Below are positions 7,401-17,551 of a DNA stretch of 64,000 nt, piece by piece (position 1 is the stretch's first letter; each line of letters begins with the position of its first letter). Made by a program: the position numbers and the translations under genes. This stretch comes from JBBSBL01 sp963735885. Lineage in GTDB: Bacteria > Actinomycetota > Thermoleophilia > Solirubrobacterales > Solirubrobacteraceae. The notes below the pieces were generated by a model. It made no database searches. It was not told where the DNA came from and worked only from the letters and a program-made list of their open reading frames with translations. The DNA lies in NCBI GenBank assembly GCA_963735885.1, contig CAVTMP010000008.1, positions 248,001-312,000 of the forward strand, written 5' to 3'.

Positions 7401-10400
7401 TCAGCGGCGCGGGATCCGCAGCGTCCGCGTGACGCTCCGGCCGCCGCTCGTCACCCGCAGGCGCAGGACGAGCGTCGTGCGTCCCGGCCTGACCTTGACG
7501 CTCAGCCGCCGCGCGCGGCGCCCGACCCGGAACCGCCGGCCGCCGATCGTCGCGACGGCGTCGGGCGCGACGGCGAGCACGATCGTCACCTTGCGCGCGC
7601 GGCGCGAGAGGCGGCGCGGCCCGGAGGCCCGCAGCAGGACCGGCGCCGCCGGGCGGATTCGCACGCCGACCGTCGCCCGCCCGGTCCGCCCATAGCGGTC
7701 CCGCGCGACGAGCGTCACGCTCCGCGCGCCCGGCGGCAGCGTCGCCACCGCGACCTGCTCGCCCGTGCCGAGCAGCGTCCGGCCCGACAGCCATCGCAGC
7801 GCGCGCCCGCGCAGCCGCGCGCCCGTGTCGTCGTGCCCCTGGCCGGCCAGCGCGAGCACGCTGCCCCCGCGCAGGACCTCGCGCGGCGCGGGGCTCGAGA
7901 TCGCCGCCACCGGCGGCGCGCCGAGCGCCGAGAACCGCGCCGAGACGACCGGGGTCTCGTTGAAGCCGTCGTTCGCGCGCAGCCGCAGCCGCGCGTTGCG
8001 CGAGCGACCGAGGTAGGAGCTCGGCAGCCGGATCCGGCCCCGGTTCGAGCCGATCGAGATCGTCTCCCAACGACGCCCGCCGTTCCGCGAGTACTCGACG
8101 TACACCTTGAGCCGATCGCCGTCGCGGTCGCTCGCCCGCCAGCTCACGGTCACCCCGCGGCGGCCGCCGACCCGCGCGCCGCGGCGCGGGGAGAGCAGGC
8201 GAATCCGGGGCGCGTGGGCGCTGCGGGTCACCGTCGCCAGAGACGGGCCGCCCGGCGTCGTGACGTCGAGCCGCGCCGCGCCGGCGGAGCGCACCTCGCC
8301 CTCGTACACCGTCACGCCGCCGGCGCGGTCGCCGTGCCCGGACTCGGCGCCGAGCGGCGCCGACCCGACGACCTGGCCCGCGGCGTTCCGCGTGACGAGT
8401 TGGTACGGGCCGCCCCGGGCGAACCGGGCGGCCTCGCGACCGGGCTTCAGCCACGAGATCACGAAGCGCCCGCCGTCGAGGTAGCCGGCCACCTTCAGCG
8501 TCTTCCCGGCGGCGGCGCGGGCGACGACGCGCGGGGCGCGCGCGGCGGTCGCGCCCGTCCATGCCCGCCCGCCCGCCGCCGGCGCCAGGCGGTTGCCCGC
8601 ATCGGCGACCGAGCAGAAGAGCCGTCGCGGCGGTGCGGCGCTCGCCGCCGCGGCCGCGCTCCCGTTCCGCGACACCGAGGCGCCGGCCGCCCCCGCGGAC
8701 CAGCGGTTGAACACGTCCGCCCACCCGCGCGCGGAGGTCCACGAGTTCGGGTCGCCGCCACCGCCGAACGCGCAGTAGGACATGAAGTCGAACCAGTGCT
8801 CGTCCGAGGCGCCGGCCGGGTTGCCCATGTACCCGAGCTTCGCGAGGTTCGGGCCCGGCAGCGTGACCATGCGCAGGAAGCCGGCCTTGCTCGCGCCGGC
8901 CCCGGTGCGATCGATCCCGATCCCCTGGATCCAGCCCTGCTGGTCCGGCGCCCAGTCCTCCCCGCTCTGCCCGTTGGAGTTCCCGCCGTTGCACCCCGAC
9001 GCGTGCGGGCGGCCGAGGACGTGGCCGAGCTCGTGGCCGATCGAGGTGAGCGGCCGGAAGACGTTCCCGTCGGCCGGGAAGTTGTTGTTCTGGCCGTCGA
9101 GCCGGCCGTCGATCGCCACCTTGTCGCCGCCGACCGTCACGCCCACGTCGAATCCGGCGACCCCCACCGGGATCTGCTTGCCGAAGTTGTTCGGGTGGTC
9201 GGACTCCCAGTCGCCGACGGCGTTGGCCACCGCGGAGGAGCGCTTCGAGCGGTCGGCGATGTTGGCGTACGGAGTCCCCTCGAAGCTCACGTCGTAGTAG
9301 CCGCCGTCGTCGATCGGCACCGGGAAGAGGTTGTGCGAGCCGGCGAACACCTTCGGCGACCGGAGCCGGGTAGCTGAAGTTGTCGTTGAAGGAGATCGGG
9401 TGCAGCTCGAGCGTGCGCATCGGCGTGAAGGGCACGCCGCTGACGGTCAGCCCGTCGTTGCCGGCGCAGCCGTCGCACTGGCGCAGCGTCGGCGTGTCCG
9501 GTCCGGTGGCGACCGCGCGCAGGTTGATCCGCCCGCGCGACCACGACCACGGCAGGACGAACTCCACCGCGCTGTCGGGCTTCGCGCGCTCGGCCGCGCT
9601 GAGGCCGCTCGGCCCGGAAACCACCTTCTTCGGGGCGGCGATCGGGAGGATCGGCGAGCCCGGCAGCGCGGCGCCGTTGCGGTCGGTGCCGTAGAGGACG
9701 ACGTCCGCCGCGAAGCCGTCGACCGGAATCGGGCTTCCGTTGTTCACCCACGCCCGGACGATCGTCTTCCCGTCGCGCGCCAGCGGCACGCCGGCGTACG
9801 GCACCGCGGCGGAGGGCGTGAGCGGGCGCTGACCCTGCACGCCGTTCTCGTACTGGATGCCCTGCGTCACCTCCATGGCGATGACGCGCGCGTCGTAGAG
9901 GTCCTTCGCCAGCACGCGGATCGGGACGAAGCGGTCGTGCGGCGCGGGACCGACCCCGGCGGTCTGCGGCGCACCGCGCACGAGGAGGCTCGTCGTCCCC
10001 GGGATCGCGTTGCTCGCGGCGGCGAGACGGAGGCGGACGGTCGAGGTCCCCGTGCCTCCCACCGCCTGCGGCTCGACGTTGCCGGTGAGCCCGAACGGGA
10101 GGTTCCCGACCGAGAAGCTGACCGGGCCGTTCGAGCCGTTGACCCGCGCGACGTCGATCGGGATGTCGAGCGACTCCCCCTGGACGATGTCGTTGCCGTT
10201 CAGCCCGTCGGAGCGCAGGAGCGGGCGGTCCTTGAAGCTGAAGTCCGGGGGCGGCGGCGTCGTGGGGTTGTCGAAGACGAGGTCGTCGACGGCGACGGCG
10301 CGGCTGTCGGACGCGCGCACGCGGATGTAGGCGATGTCCGCCGAGGGACGGGTGACGGACAGGGGTGCGACGACGCCCGCGCCCGACGGCACCGTCGCCG

Positions 10401-10884
10401 ACGCCGTCGCGAGCACCGATCCCGCGCCGTCGTAGGCCTCGAGCACGACCCCGACCGGGGTGGCCTGCGGCTCGCCGAAGCCGGCGTAGAGCGAGACGCG
10501 CTGCTTCGTGAACGGGAACCGGGCCCAGAGGTCGCTGCCGCACGCGCGCGGCCGGTAGACCCGCGGCGGCGGGCACGCGCTCGCCGCCGCGACGTTCGGG
10601 GCCGAGTGCGCGAGCGCGGGCGCCGGCTTCGCGATCGTCCACGTCGAGCCCGCCTCCGCGCCGAACGGCGGGCCCAGCCCGAGCTCCACGCCGCGGTTCG
10701 CCCCGCCCGTGTCGCGGTACTGGGTGGTCGCCGCGGTGCCCGCGGCGAGGTCGTCGAAGCCGATCGTCACGTCGGCGGCCGCGGCGGCCGAGGGGAGCAC
10801 GAGGCCGAGGCCGGCGACGAGCGCGATCAGCGCCGGCAGCGCGTGCCGTCGGGTGCGGATTCCACGCGTGGACGTACCCCCCAT
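7401..10884 (-). CDS. large secreted metzincin metalloprotease (frameshifted)
   Basis: About 1160 aa if one base is removed near 9355-9372. The N-terminus (10884) has a long signal peptide ending LPSAAAAAD. Next come a beta-rich domain (GFDDLAAGTAATTQYRD), further Ig-like segments, and a linker PTTPPPPDFS. The catalytic domain carries GHELGHVLGRPH, a perfect metzincin HExxHxxGxxH zinc site, and FDFMSYCAFGGG, the Met-turn. Two or three Ig-like domains (SHAPRIRLLSPRRGARVGG onward) and a basic Arg-rich tail follow. The frame changes between NFSYPAP and VFAGSHN. The remaining ~640 codons are free of stops, so a sequencing indel is likelier than decay. It probably degrades extracellular protein. 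Confidence 0.8.
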
Positions 10885-11044
10885 GAACGGGAGGCGACGC
10901 TACTCCGCCGGTCGGCGGCCCGCAATCGCGACCCAACACTTGTTCACAACGGGCGCGAAGCCTTGACCCCGTCCGGGGCGAGCGGGATCGTCCGGCGCGA
11001 CCCGCGGCGGACGGCGCCGACGGGTTGCGACCCGGAGGACCGAC

Positions 11045-11575
11045 ATGCGCCAGCGGCTGACCTATGCGAACGTCACGGCGACGCTCGCACTCTTCCTCGC
11101 CCTCGGCGGCGGTGCGTACGCCGTGACCGGGGGCGCCGCGGCGCGCGGGCGGACCTACCGCGCCTGCGTGGCGAAGTCGACCGGCGCGATGCGGCTGCTC
11201 GCGAGCCGCAGGCGCTGCGGACGGCGCGAGCGGCTGATCACCTGGAACCAGGTGGGGCCGCAGGGGGTCGCCGGGCTGCGCGGGGCCGAGGGGCAGGCCG
11301 GCCCGGCCGGCGCGCCGGGAACCGATGGCGCGGCCGGGGCGCCGGGCCAGGCCGGCGCGACGAATGTCACGGTCCGCACCGGCGTGGCCGGTCAGGCGAA
11401 CTGCCTCCAGGGCGAGCGCGCCGTCGGCGGCGGGGCGGTGCTCGGGTCGGGTGGCACGAAGATGCTCTACTCGCGGCCGAACCCGACGAGCGGCACGCCG
11501 ACGGGCTGGCGCGCGCTCGACGACAGCCCCGACGTCTTCGCCCCCACGACCTACGTCATCTGCGCTGCGCCCTGA
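11045..11575 (+). CDS. secreted collagen-like repeat protein
   Basis: 176 aa. MRQRLTYANVTATLALFLAL is a signal peptide style I know mainly from Solirubrobacterales/Conexibacter exported proteins. The middle holds a Gly-X-Y run (GPQGVAGLRGAEGQAGPAGA and onward, about residues 75-105), which would form a short collagen triple helix, preceded by a Cys-containing segment. The C-terminal ~65 aa form a small globular domain with two Cys. Such proteins probably trimerise at the cell surface; binding partners are unknown. GGAGGACCGAC precedes the ATG. Confidence 0.8.
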   Translation: MRQRLTYANVTATLALFLALGGGAYAVTGGAAARGRTYRACVAKSTGAMRLLASRRRCGRRERLITWNQVGPQGVAGLRGAEGQAGPAGAPGTDGAAGAPGQAGATNVTVRTGVAGQANCLQGERAVGGGAVLGSGGTKMLYSRPNPTSGTPTGWRALDDSPDVFAPTTYVICAAP

Positions 11576-11600
11576 CCAGCGCTTCCTAGCATCCGCGAGT

Positions 11601-11690
11601 GGAGGGGTGGCAGAGTGGTCGATTGCGGCGGTCTTGAAAACCGCTGACCGGGGTCCACCCGGTCCGGGGGTTCGAATCCCTCCCCCTCCG
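11601..11690 (+). tRNA. tRNA-Ser(TGA)
   Basis: A 90-nt class II tRNA. The acceptor GGAGGGG pairs with CCCCTCC and the discriminator is G at 11690. The anticodon stem GCGGT/ACCGC encloses CTTGAAA, anticodon TGA. The long variable arm and the T loop TTCGAAT are present. It marks the left edge of a patchwork region and may have served as an integration target. Confidence 0.95.
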
Positions 11691-11699
11691 CTGTAGACG

Positions 11700-11832
11700 G
11701 GAGATCCTTTGCGTTGGCGGGGATCCCAGCCGTCGGGTTGGTCGGTTCGCGGCCGCCGGACGCGCGCGAAGGCTCGAGCCGCGGAAGGCTTGGGATGCCC
11801 CCGAGTCGCAGCTGCTCGTAGAGCGTGGACAC
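11700..11832 (-). pseudogene. possible excisionase-like helix-turn-helix scrap
   Basis: Read on the minus strand from a GTG at 11832, the protein begins with STLYEQLRLGGIPSL and continues PRLEPSRASGGREP. The first part resembles the recognition helix of Xis/MerR-like helix_turn_helix_17 domains (S-T-LY-x-L-R-x-G-x-IPS). No complete domain is present and the frame runs into the tRNA. Its place just downstream of tRNA-Ser(TGA) is where integrase/excisionase genes sit in tRNA-targeted elements. The similarity is short and could be chance. Confidence 0.25.
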
Positions 11833-11862
11833 GGGGATGTCGAGGGGTTAGGCTCGGCCTCG

Positions 11863-12471
11863 GTGGAGGGCCGGGCGAAGCCGCTGATGGCAAGCGGCGA
11901 CGACACGACGAGGGTCACCGAGATCTTCGTCGAGGCGTTCTACCGCGATCCGGTCTGGGCCTGGGCGTTTCCCGACCCGGAACGGCGGCGCGCCCAGCAC
12001 GCCGAGTTCTGGCGACTCTTCGTCGAGGGTGCGCAGCCCCACGGCTGGGTCTGGCTGACCGCCGACCGCGGCGCGGCGGCGCTCTGGCTGCCGCCCGGTT
12101 GCCCCGAGCTGCCGCCCGCGGACGAGGCCCGGCTCGAGCCGCTGCTCGAGGATCTGCTGGGGGCGAAGCAGGCCGAGCTGGTGCTCAGGAGCTTCGGGGA
12201 GTTCGAGGAGGCGCATCCACCCGAGCCTCCCCACTACTACCTGAGCCTGCTCGGGACTCATCCCGACCACCGCGGTCGGGGCATCGGCATGGGGCTGCTC
12301 GCGGACAACCTGGCGGCGATCGACGCCGCCGGCATGCCCGCCTACCTGGAGTCGACCAACCCGAGTAACAACGCCCGCTACGAGCGCCTGCGGTTCGCGC
12401 GGCGCGGCGGCTTCGAGCTTCCCGACCAAGGGCCGCCGGTCACCACGATGTGGCGCGAGCCCGGCGGATGA
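11863..12471 (+). CDS. GNAT-family N-acetyltransferase
   Basis: 202 aa from the GTG at 11863; an ATG at 11887 is an alternative. TAGGCT at 11849-11854 stands nine bases before the GTG, favouring it as a near-leaderless start. The acetyl-CoA site is visible as LLGTHPDHRGRGIGMGLL (motif A, Q/RxxGxG/A type), followed by YLESTNPSNNARYERLRF (motif B). An N-terminal helix (VTEIFVEAFYRDPVWAW) is typical of this subfamily. It transfers acetyl from acetyl-CoA to an unknown amine, and no neighbour indicates the substrate. Confidence 0.88.
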   Translation: MEGRAKPLMASGDDTTRVTEIFVEAFYRDPVWAWAFPDPERRRAQHAEFWRLFVEGAQPHGWVWLTADRGAAALWLPPGCPELPPADEARLEPLLEDLLGAKQAELVLRSFGEFEEAHPPEPPHYYLSLLGTHPDHRGRGIGMGLLADNLAAIDAAGMPAYLESTNPSNNARYERLRFARRGGFELPDQGPPVTTMWREPGG

Positions 12472-12941
12472 GCACCGGGCTGGCCCTCGCCGGTCAGCGA
12501 GCTGCGGATCGCGTGCTGGGAGGCCGCGCACGTCCTGGAGACACGCGAGAACTACGAGCCGACCGCGTCGCTGCCCCGGCCGGATGGCGTTCCTCGAGGA
12601 CGTGCTCGCCTACTTCGCCGAGCGCCTGCTCGTCAATCCCCGGCTGCTGTACCTCTGAAGCCCCGAGGGCGCGAACCTGAGGGCCGACTTCGAGCCGCCG
12701 ACCCGCGTGTACTACGAGGCTCACGTCGGCGTCCCGGACTTCTCGGCCTTCGACGCCCAGGGGCCCTTCCCGGCGCTGCCGCCCGGCCGGCCGGGCGCTG
12801 GTGGGGCGCTCCGGGCTCGTCGCAGCCGGGCGATCCGCCGGCAGGACTGGAAGGTCTTCGCTAGGTTCTCGTGCTCGGCGACCGGGAGGCCGGACGCGCG
12901 CTCGGCGTGACGCTCTTCGAGAGCGAGGCAGACTCGACCGG
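12472..12941 (+). pseudogene. gene-scrap region, unrecognised
   Basis: No intact gene was seen in this 470-bp stretch. Protein-like pieces appear in different plus-strand frames: LRIACWEAAHVLETRENYEP near 12500-12570, then MAFLEDVLAYFAERLLVNPR near 12584-12655 ending in a stop, then DFEPPTRVYYEAHVGVPDFS near 12687-12760. Their amino-acid composition looks coding and they follow one another, so they may be one gene broken by at least two indels. I do not recognise the family. Confidence 0.3.
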
Positions 12942-13046
12942 ATGAGCGAGACCCTCGACCGACTGCCGACGATTCAGGTCACCCACGCGGCGCCCGGGGA
13001 CATCCCGTGCGCCGCCCGCGAACGCGCCCGTGAGGGACACCGATGA
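12942..13046 (+). pseudogene. N-terminal scrap of a ribosome hibernation factor (HPF-like)
   Basis: A 34-codon frame begins MSETLDRLPTIQVTHAAPGD and continues IPCAARERAREGHR. This resembles the first beta-strand and helix of HPF/YfiA proteins (IQVTxRGDIPxxAxExAxE). The remaining ~150 residues are missing. The TGA overlaps the ATG of the exporter (ATGA at 13043-13046), so the scrap now acts, if translated, as a short coupled leader for the downstream gene. It was probably made by a recombination that replaced the rest of hpf. Confidence 0.4.
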
Positions 13047-14689
13047 CGAACACGCGTAGTCGAGCGGCCGGCGCCACCGGCGTCGTGCTGCTCACCCTGG
13101 CCGCCGGCCAGTTCGTGATGGCGCTCGACACGACCGTCATGAACACGGCGATCGCGACGGTCGCCGACGATCTCGACACGACGGTGACCGGGATTCAGAC
13201 GGCGATCACGATGTACACGCTGGTGATGGCGTCGCTGATGATCACGGGCGGGAAGGTCGGGGAGATCATCGGTCGCAAGCGGGCGTTCACGATCGGTGCG
13301 GTCGTCTATGCGTGCGGGTCGCTGACGACGGCGCTCTCGCCGAACCTCACGGTGCTGATGATCGGCTGGTCGGGTCTGGAGGGCCTGGGAGCGGTGCTGA
13401 TCATGCCGGCGATCGTGGCGCTGGTCGCGTCGAACTTCGGCAAGCCGGAGCGCCCGCGCGCCTACGGGCTCGTCGCCGCGGCGGGCGCGATCGCGGCGGC
13501 ACTGGGCCCGTTGATCGGCGGCGCGTTCACGACCTACGCTTCCTGGCGCTACGTCTTCGCCGGGGAGGTCCTGATCGTCGCGGTGATCCTCGTGCTCGCC
13601 CGCCGCGTGCACGACACGCCGCCCGAGGAGGGTGTGAAGCTGGATCTCTTCGGCACCTTCCTGTCGGCCCTCGGCCTGGGGCTGATCGTGTTCGGCATTC
13701 TGAAGTCCGGCACCTGGGGCGTCGTGCAGCCCAAGCCCGAGGCCCCGCACTGGATCGGCCTCTCTCCCGTGATCTGGCTGCTGCTCGGCGGCGGCGTCGT
13801 CCTGGCGCTGTTCCTCCGCTGGGAGAGCCGGCGCATCGGGCGCGGGGAGGGCGCGCTGATCGATCCCAAGCTGCTGCGCAACATTCAGATGCGCTCCGGG
13901 GTGATCTCGTTCCTGTTCATGTTCCTCGTGCAGGCGGGGACGTTCTTCGTGGTGCCGCTGTTCCTGTCGGTGGCGCTGGGGCTGTCGGCGATCGAGACCG
14001 GCGTGCGGCTGTTGCCGATGTCGCTGACGCTGCTGCTGTTCGCCGTCGGGGTCCCGAAGCTCCTGCCGGACGCCAACCCGCGGCGCGTCGTCAACGCCGG
14101 CTTCCTGCTGCTGTTCGCCGGCCTGGTTCTGCTGGTCGGCCTGCTCGACGTCGGCGCCGGGCCCGAGATCATCACCGGGCCGCTGCTGCTCGCCGGGTCG
14201 GGACTTGGCGCGATGGCCTCGCAGCTGGGCAGCGTGACCGTCTCCGCGGTGCCCGACGAGCAGAGCGGCGAGGTCGGGGGCCTGCAGAACACCGGGACCC
14301 AGCTCGGCGCGTCGATCGGCACCGCGCTCGCCGGCGCGATCCTCATCTCCGCGCTGACCGCCTCGTTCTTCAGCGGCATCCAGGACAACCCGGCGATCCC
14401 CGAGAACCTCACCGTCAAGGCACAGACGCAGCTGGCGACCGGCGTGCCGTTCGTGTCCGACAAGGACCTGACGAAGGCGCTCGACGACGCGGGCGTCCCG
14501 CCGGAGGCGGCGAACGCGGCCGTCGACGAGAACGCGCAAGCCCGGATCGCCGGCCTGCGCTCCGCGCTTGCCGTGCTCGCACTGATCAGCCTGCTCGCGC
14601 TGCTCTTCACCCGCGGCATCCCGACCATCCAGCCCGGCGCCGAAGCCAAGCCGAACGCGCCACCCACCGAGGCGCCGGTCACAGCCTGA
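13043..14689 (+). CDS. MFS exporter, DHA2 (EmrB/QacA) family
   Basis: 548 aa with about 14 predicted membrane spans, the DHA2 count. TM1 holds the motif LDTTVMNTAIATVADDLD, typical of 14-span drug:H+ antiporters. GKVGEIIGRKRAF is the loop 2-3 MFS signature, and ALGPLIGGAFTTYASWRYVF is motif C of exporters. The C-terminal tail is Pro/Ala-rich. It would pump drugs or other amphiphiles out using proton motive force. The frame is intact although its neighbours on both sides are broken. The ATG is embedded in the stop of the HPF-like scrap. Confidence 0.93.
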   Translation: MTNTRSRAAGATGVVLLTLAAGQFVMALDTTVMNTAIATVADDLDTTVTGIQTAITMYTLVMASLMITGGKVGEIIGRKRAFTIGAVVYACGSLTTALSPNLTVLMIGWSGLEGLGAVLIMPAIVALVASNFGKPERPRAYGLVAAAGAIAAALGPLIGGAFTTYASWRYVFAGEVLIVAVILVLARRVHDTPPEEGVKLDLFGTFLSALGLGLIVFGILKSGTWGVVQPKPEAPHWIGLSPVIWLLLGGGVVLALFLRWESRRIGRGEGALIDPKLLRNIQMRSGVISFLFMFLVQAGTFFVVPLFLSVALGLSAIETGVRLLPMSLTLLLFAVGVPKLLPDANPRRVVNAGFLLLFAGLVLLVGLLDVGAGPEIITGPLLLAGSGLGAMASQLGSVTVSAVPDEQSGEVGGLQNTGTQLGASIGTALAGAILISALTASFFSGIQDNPAIPENLTVKAQTQLATGVPFVSDKDLTKALDDAGVPPEAANAAVDENAQARIAGLRSALAVLALISLLALLFTRGIPTIQPGAEAKPNAPPTEAPVTA

Positions 14690-14759
14690 CCCGTATGCAC
14701 GGGAACCCGCCCGCGCGCGCTGCCATGATGCGCCGGTCGGGTCAAGAGGAGGACGCGCG

Positions 14760-15729
14760 ATGGAGGGAACGGGTCGAGCATCGAGTCGTGACACGACGAA
14801 GGACGGTGAGCGGTCGGCCGCGCCGGCCGGGGACGCCGACCACGCTGATCGCTCTGCGGCCGGGTCGCCGTTCGCGCCGCGCCTGACGCATCGGTTGATG
14901 TTGGAGTTCGGGGACCGCGAGGACTTCGACGATCCGCGGCTGGAGTGGCGGCGGCTGTTCTCGGAGCTGCTGGGGACGTTCTTCCTCGTGCTCGTCGCGG
15001 CCGGCGGCGGGATTCTCGTCGGGAAGGGGCAGATCAGCCTCGCCGCGGCGGTCGTCGCACCCGGGCCTGATGGTGCTCGCGATCATCCTGTTCATGGGCG
15101 CGGTCTCCGGCGCGCATCTGAACCCGGGCGTGTCGCTCGCGTTCGCGCTGCGCGGCGACTTCCCGTGGAAGCGCGTGCCGGGCTACATCATCGTCCAGCT
15201 GGTCGGCGCGACGCTCGCGTGCCTGTTCCTGCTGGCGGTGTTCGGGAACGTCGAGCACCTCGGCGCGACGCTCCCCGGCCCCGGCTACAAGGACTGGCAG
15301 GCGCTGCTGATGGAGATCGTGCTCACCGCCGGGCTGGTGAGCGTGATCCTCGGCACCGCGTCGGCCGCGCAGAACGTCGGCGCGATCGCCGCGCTCGGCG
15401 TCGGCGGCTACATCGCGCTCGCCGGCCTGTGGTCCGCGCCGGTCAGCGGCACGTCGATGAACCCGGCGCGCTCGTTCGGGCCGGCCCTCGTGAGCGGCGA
15501 CTGGTCGAGCTACTGGGTGTACGTCGCTCGGGCCGATCGCGGGCGCGCTGATCGCGGTCGGCTGCGCCTACGTCCTGCGCGGCCGCGGCGGGCGACCCGA
15601 TCGCCCGCGCGGCCGGCTCCGGGGTGCTCACGACCGGGCAGTCTCGAGGAGAAGCAGCGCCTCGCACAGGACATCGACCGCGGCGAGGTCGCGCCGCCCG
15701 GCATCGCCGACACCGACGAGCAGACCTAG
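14760..15729 (+). pseudogene. aquaporin/MIP channel with several frame breaks
   Basis: The ATG at 14760 follows a strong AGAGGAGGA. An N-terminal hydrophilic stretch of about 60 aa leads into TM1 (LFSELLGTFFLVLVAAGGGI). The first pore half-helix reads SGAHLNPGVS, with NPG in place of the usual NPA, and the second SGTSMNPARS is canonical. Breaks lie at about 15055-15066 (one extra base), 15521-15530 (before GPIAGALIAVGCAYVL, TM6) and 15585-15640. A hydrophilic tail, EEKQRLAQDIDRGEVAPPG, ends at 15729. The intact protein would pass water, glycerol or similar solutes. With at least three indels it may be a true pseudogene or a poorly assembled stretch. Confidence 0.75.
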
Positions 15730-15823
15730 CGCGCTCCGATCCCGCGACGGCTTCGATCGACCACGGCGAGGGCGCGGGCGGCGACGCCGTCGCTCGTTCC
15801 CGGGGACGGGCGCGACCGCTGGG

Positions 15824-17275
15824 CTACACGCCGCGTTCGACCGCGATGCGCTGCTCGTCGGCGGCGTGGGTGAACGCGGCGTAGTCGGCGTCGTTCTGGT
15901 CGGCGTAGGCGACGGCGAACCGCTCGAGCGCGCGGTCGAACGTGTCGTCGTCGCCGAGGTAGCCGGTGATCTTCGCGGCGTCGCCGGTGCGGGCGTGCGC
16001 GCGGGCGAGCGCGGCGCCGCAGATCTCGCCGTAGCGCGCCAGGCGCTCCGGCGACATCGTCTCGATCGCGGCCGAGCCCTTCATGTCGCGCAGCTGGCGG
16101 ACGTAGAACTCGCGGTGCCGCTCGCCGGTGCCGGTGACCCATCCCAGGAACGCGTCGCTCGCCGCCTGCATGAGCCGCTGGCCCTGCACCACCCGCTCGC
16201 CCTGGTGCTCGTACTCGCTGGCGCCCGCGTACGGCGCGAGCACCGACGTGTCGCCTCCTTGATCTGCAGGAACAGCGGGTCGTCCTCGCGGTCGCCCATC
16301 AGCAGCATCATGAACGCCTCGGTCCCGACCGAGCCGACGCCGACGACCTTCCGCGCGAAGTCCTCGTAGTGGTAGTGGTCGAGCACGACGCGCCGGTCGG
16401 GGGTCAGCGAGCGCGCGTAGTCGATCAGCCCCTGGCGGACGATCTGCTCGAACTCGCCGCGCATCGTCTCGGGCGGGCGCACGATGACCGGCGGCTGCTG
16501 CTTGATCCGGTAGCCGCCGTCGACCCGCTCGGCGAACTTCGCCAGCGAGCCCAGGCTCGTCCGCGTGCGCGCCTTGGCGAGGTTCTTCTGCGCGGCCTTG
16601 AGCGTCGCCTTGTCCGCGGTCGGCGGTGAGCTCGGCGAGCAGCTCGCTCGACGTCGATCCGCGTGTACCAGACGTCCAGGAAGCGCATCGTCGCCGCCTT
16701 CGCCATCGTCGTCCGATAGGCCGCGGCGGCCGCGCGCGCCGCCGCCCGCTGCTTCTTGGGACGGTGGCCGTTGTCGCGCGCCGCGACGACGAAGCTCGCG
16801 ACCAGGCGCTTGACGTCCCACTCGAACGGCGCCGGGAGCGTCTCGTCGAAGTCGTTGAGATCGAAGACCATGCGCCGATCGGGCGCCGCGAACACGCCGA
16901 AGTTCGACAGGTGCGCGTCGCCGCAGCACTGCACGCGCAGCCCCGTCGTCGGGGTGCGCGAGAGATCCCACGCCATGATCGCCGCGCCGCCGCGGTAGAA
17001 GGTGAACGGCGAGACGATCATCCGCCCGTGCCGGATCGGCACGAGCTCGGGCACACGCGTCGCGTCCTGCTCCTCGAGGATGCCGACCGGATCCGGACGG
17101 TCCGTCGGGCGCCGCCCACTCACCGTGAGCCTCCAGCGGCACCGCCTCGCGCTCGGCGCGCCCCTCGGCCAGGCGCTCCTCGATCGCCTTCGGAAGGTCG
17201 AGCACGCCGCGAGCGCGCTTCCCGGCCTTCCTCGCGCTTCGCCTGCTTCGTGGTCTTCGCCGCGCCTTTCGCCAT
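15824..17275 (-). pseudogene. DUF2252 family protein with several frame breaks
   Basis: The pieces join in order to a full-length DUF2252 protein of about 480 aa: MAKGAAKTTKQAKREEGREA, VLDLPKAIEERLAEGRAERE, VPIRHGRMIVSPFTFYRG, VQCCGDAHLSNFGVF, VFDLNDFDETLPAPFEWDVK, then YHYEDFARKVVGVGSVGT, and C-terminal YLGDDDTFDRALERFA. The GDAHLxNFG and DFDE motifs resemble the catalytic and metal sites of aminoglycoside-phosphotransferase-like kinases. Breaks lie near 17225-17232, 17108-17114, 16645-16650, 16615-16625 and 16250-16255. TACGGT at 17282-17287 (minus) stands seven bases before the ATG, a leaderless arrangement. The substrate is unknown. Confidence 0.75.
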
Positions 17276-17551
17276 CGGGCGACCGTACCGGACCGCGCGT
17301 GAGCCTGTCACGCGAGAGCTGCGGGTCGTCCCGCGGTGGCAGCCCGCCGTCAGTCAACCGCGCGGCATCGTCGCGGTGTTGCCCTGGCGTAAGTTCGACG
17401 ATGGCGGATGACTGGTCGCCCGCTGCGGCCGATCGACTGGCTTGCTGCCCTGCGTGGGCTTCGGTCGCTGATGCGGGTATAGGATCTGGCGCCGTCCCGG
17501 GCGTCGGGCATCGCATGGGTTCGCCGGCGCCGAACTTCTGGAGGTCGCTTG

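Noticed and set aside
14701..14759. A terminator after the DHA2 exporter
   Set aside because: No stem longer than five pairs could be found here.
17440..17490. TATAGG at 17478 as the sulfatase promoter
   Set aside because: No -35 at a usable distance, and about 70 bp from the ATG. Too weak to annotate.
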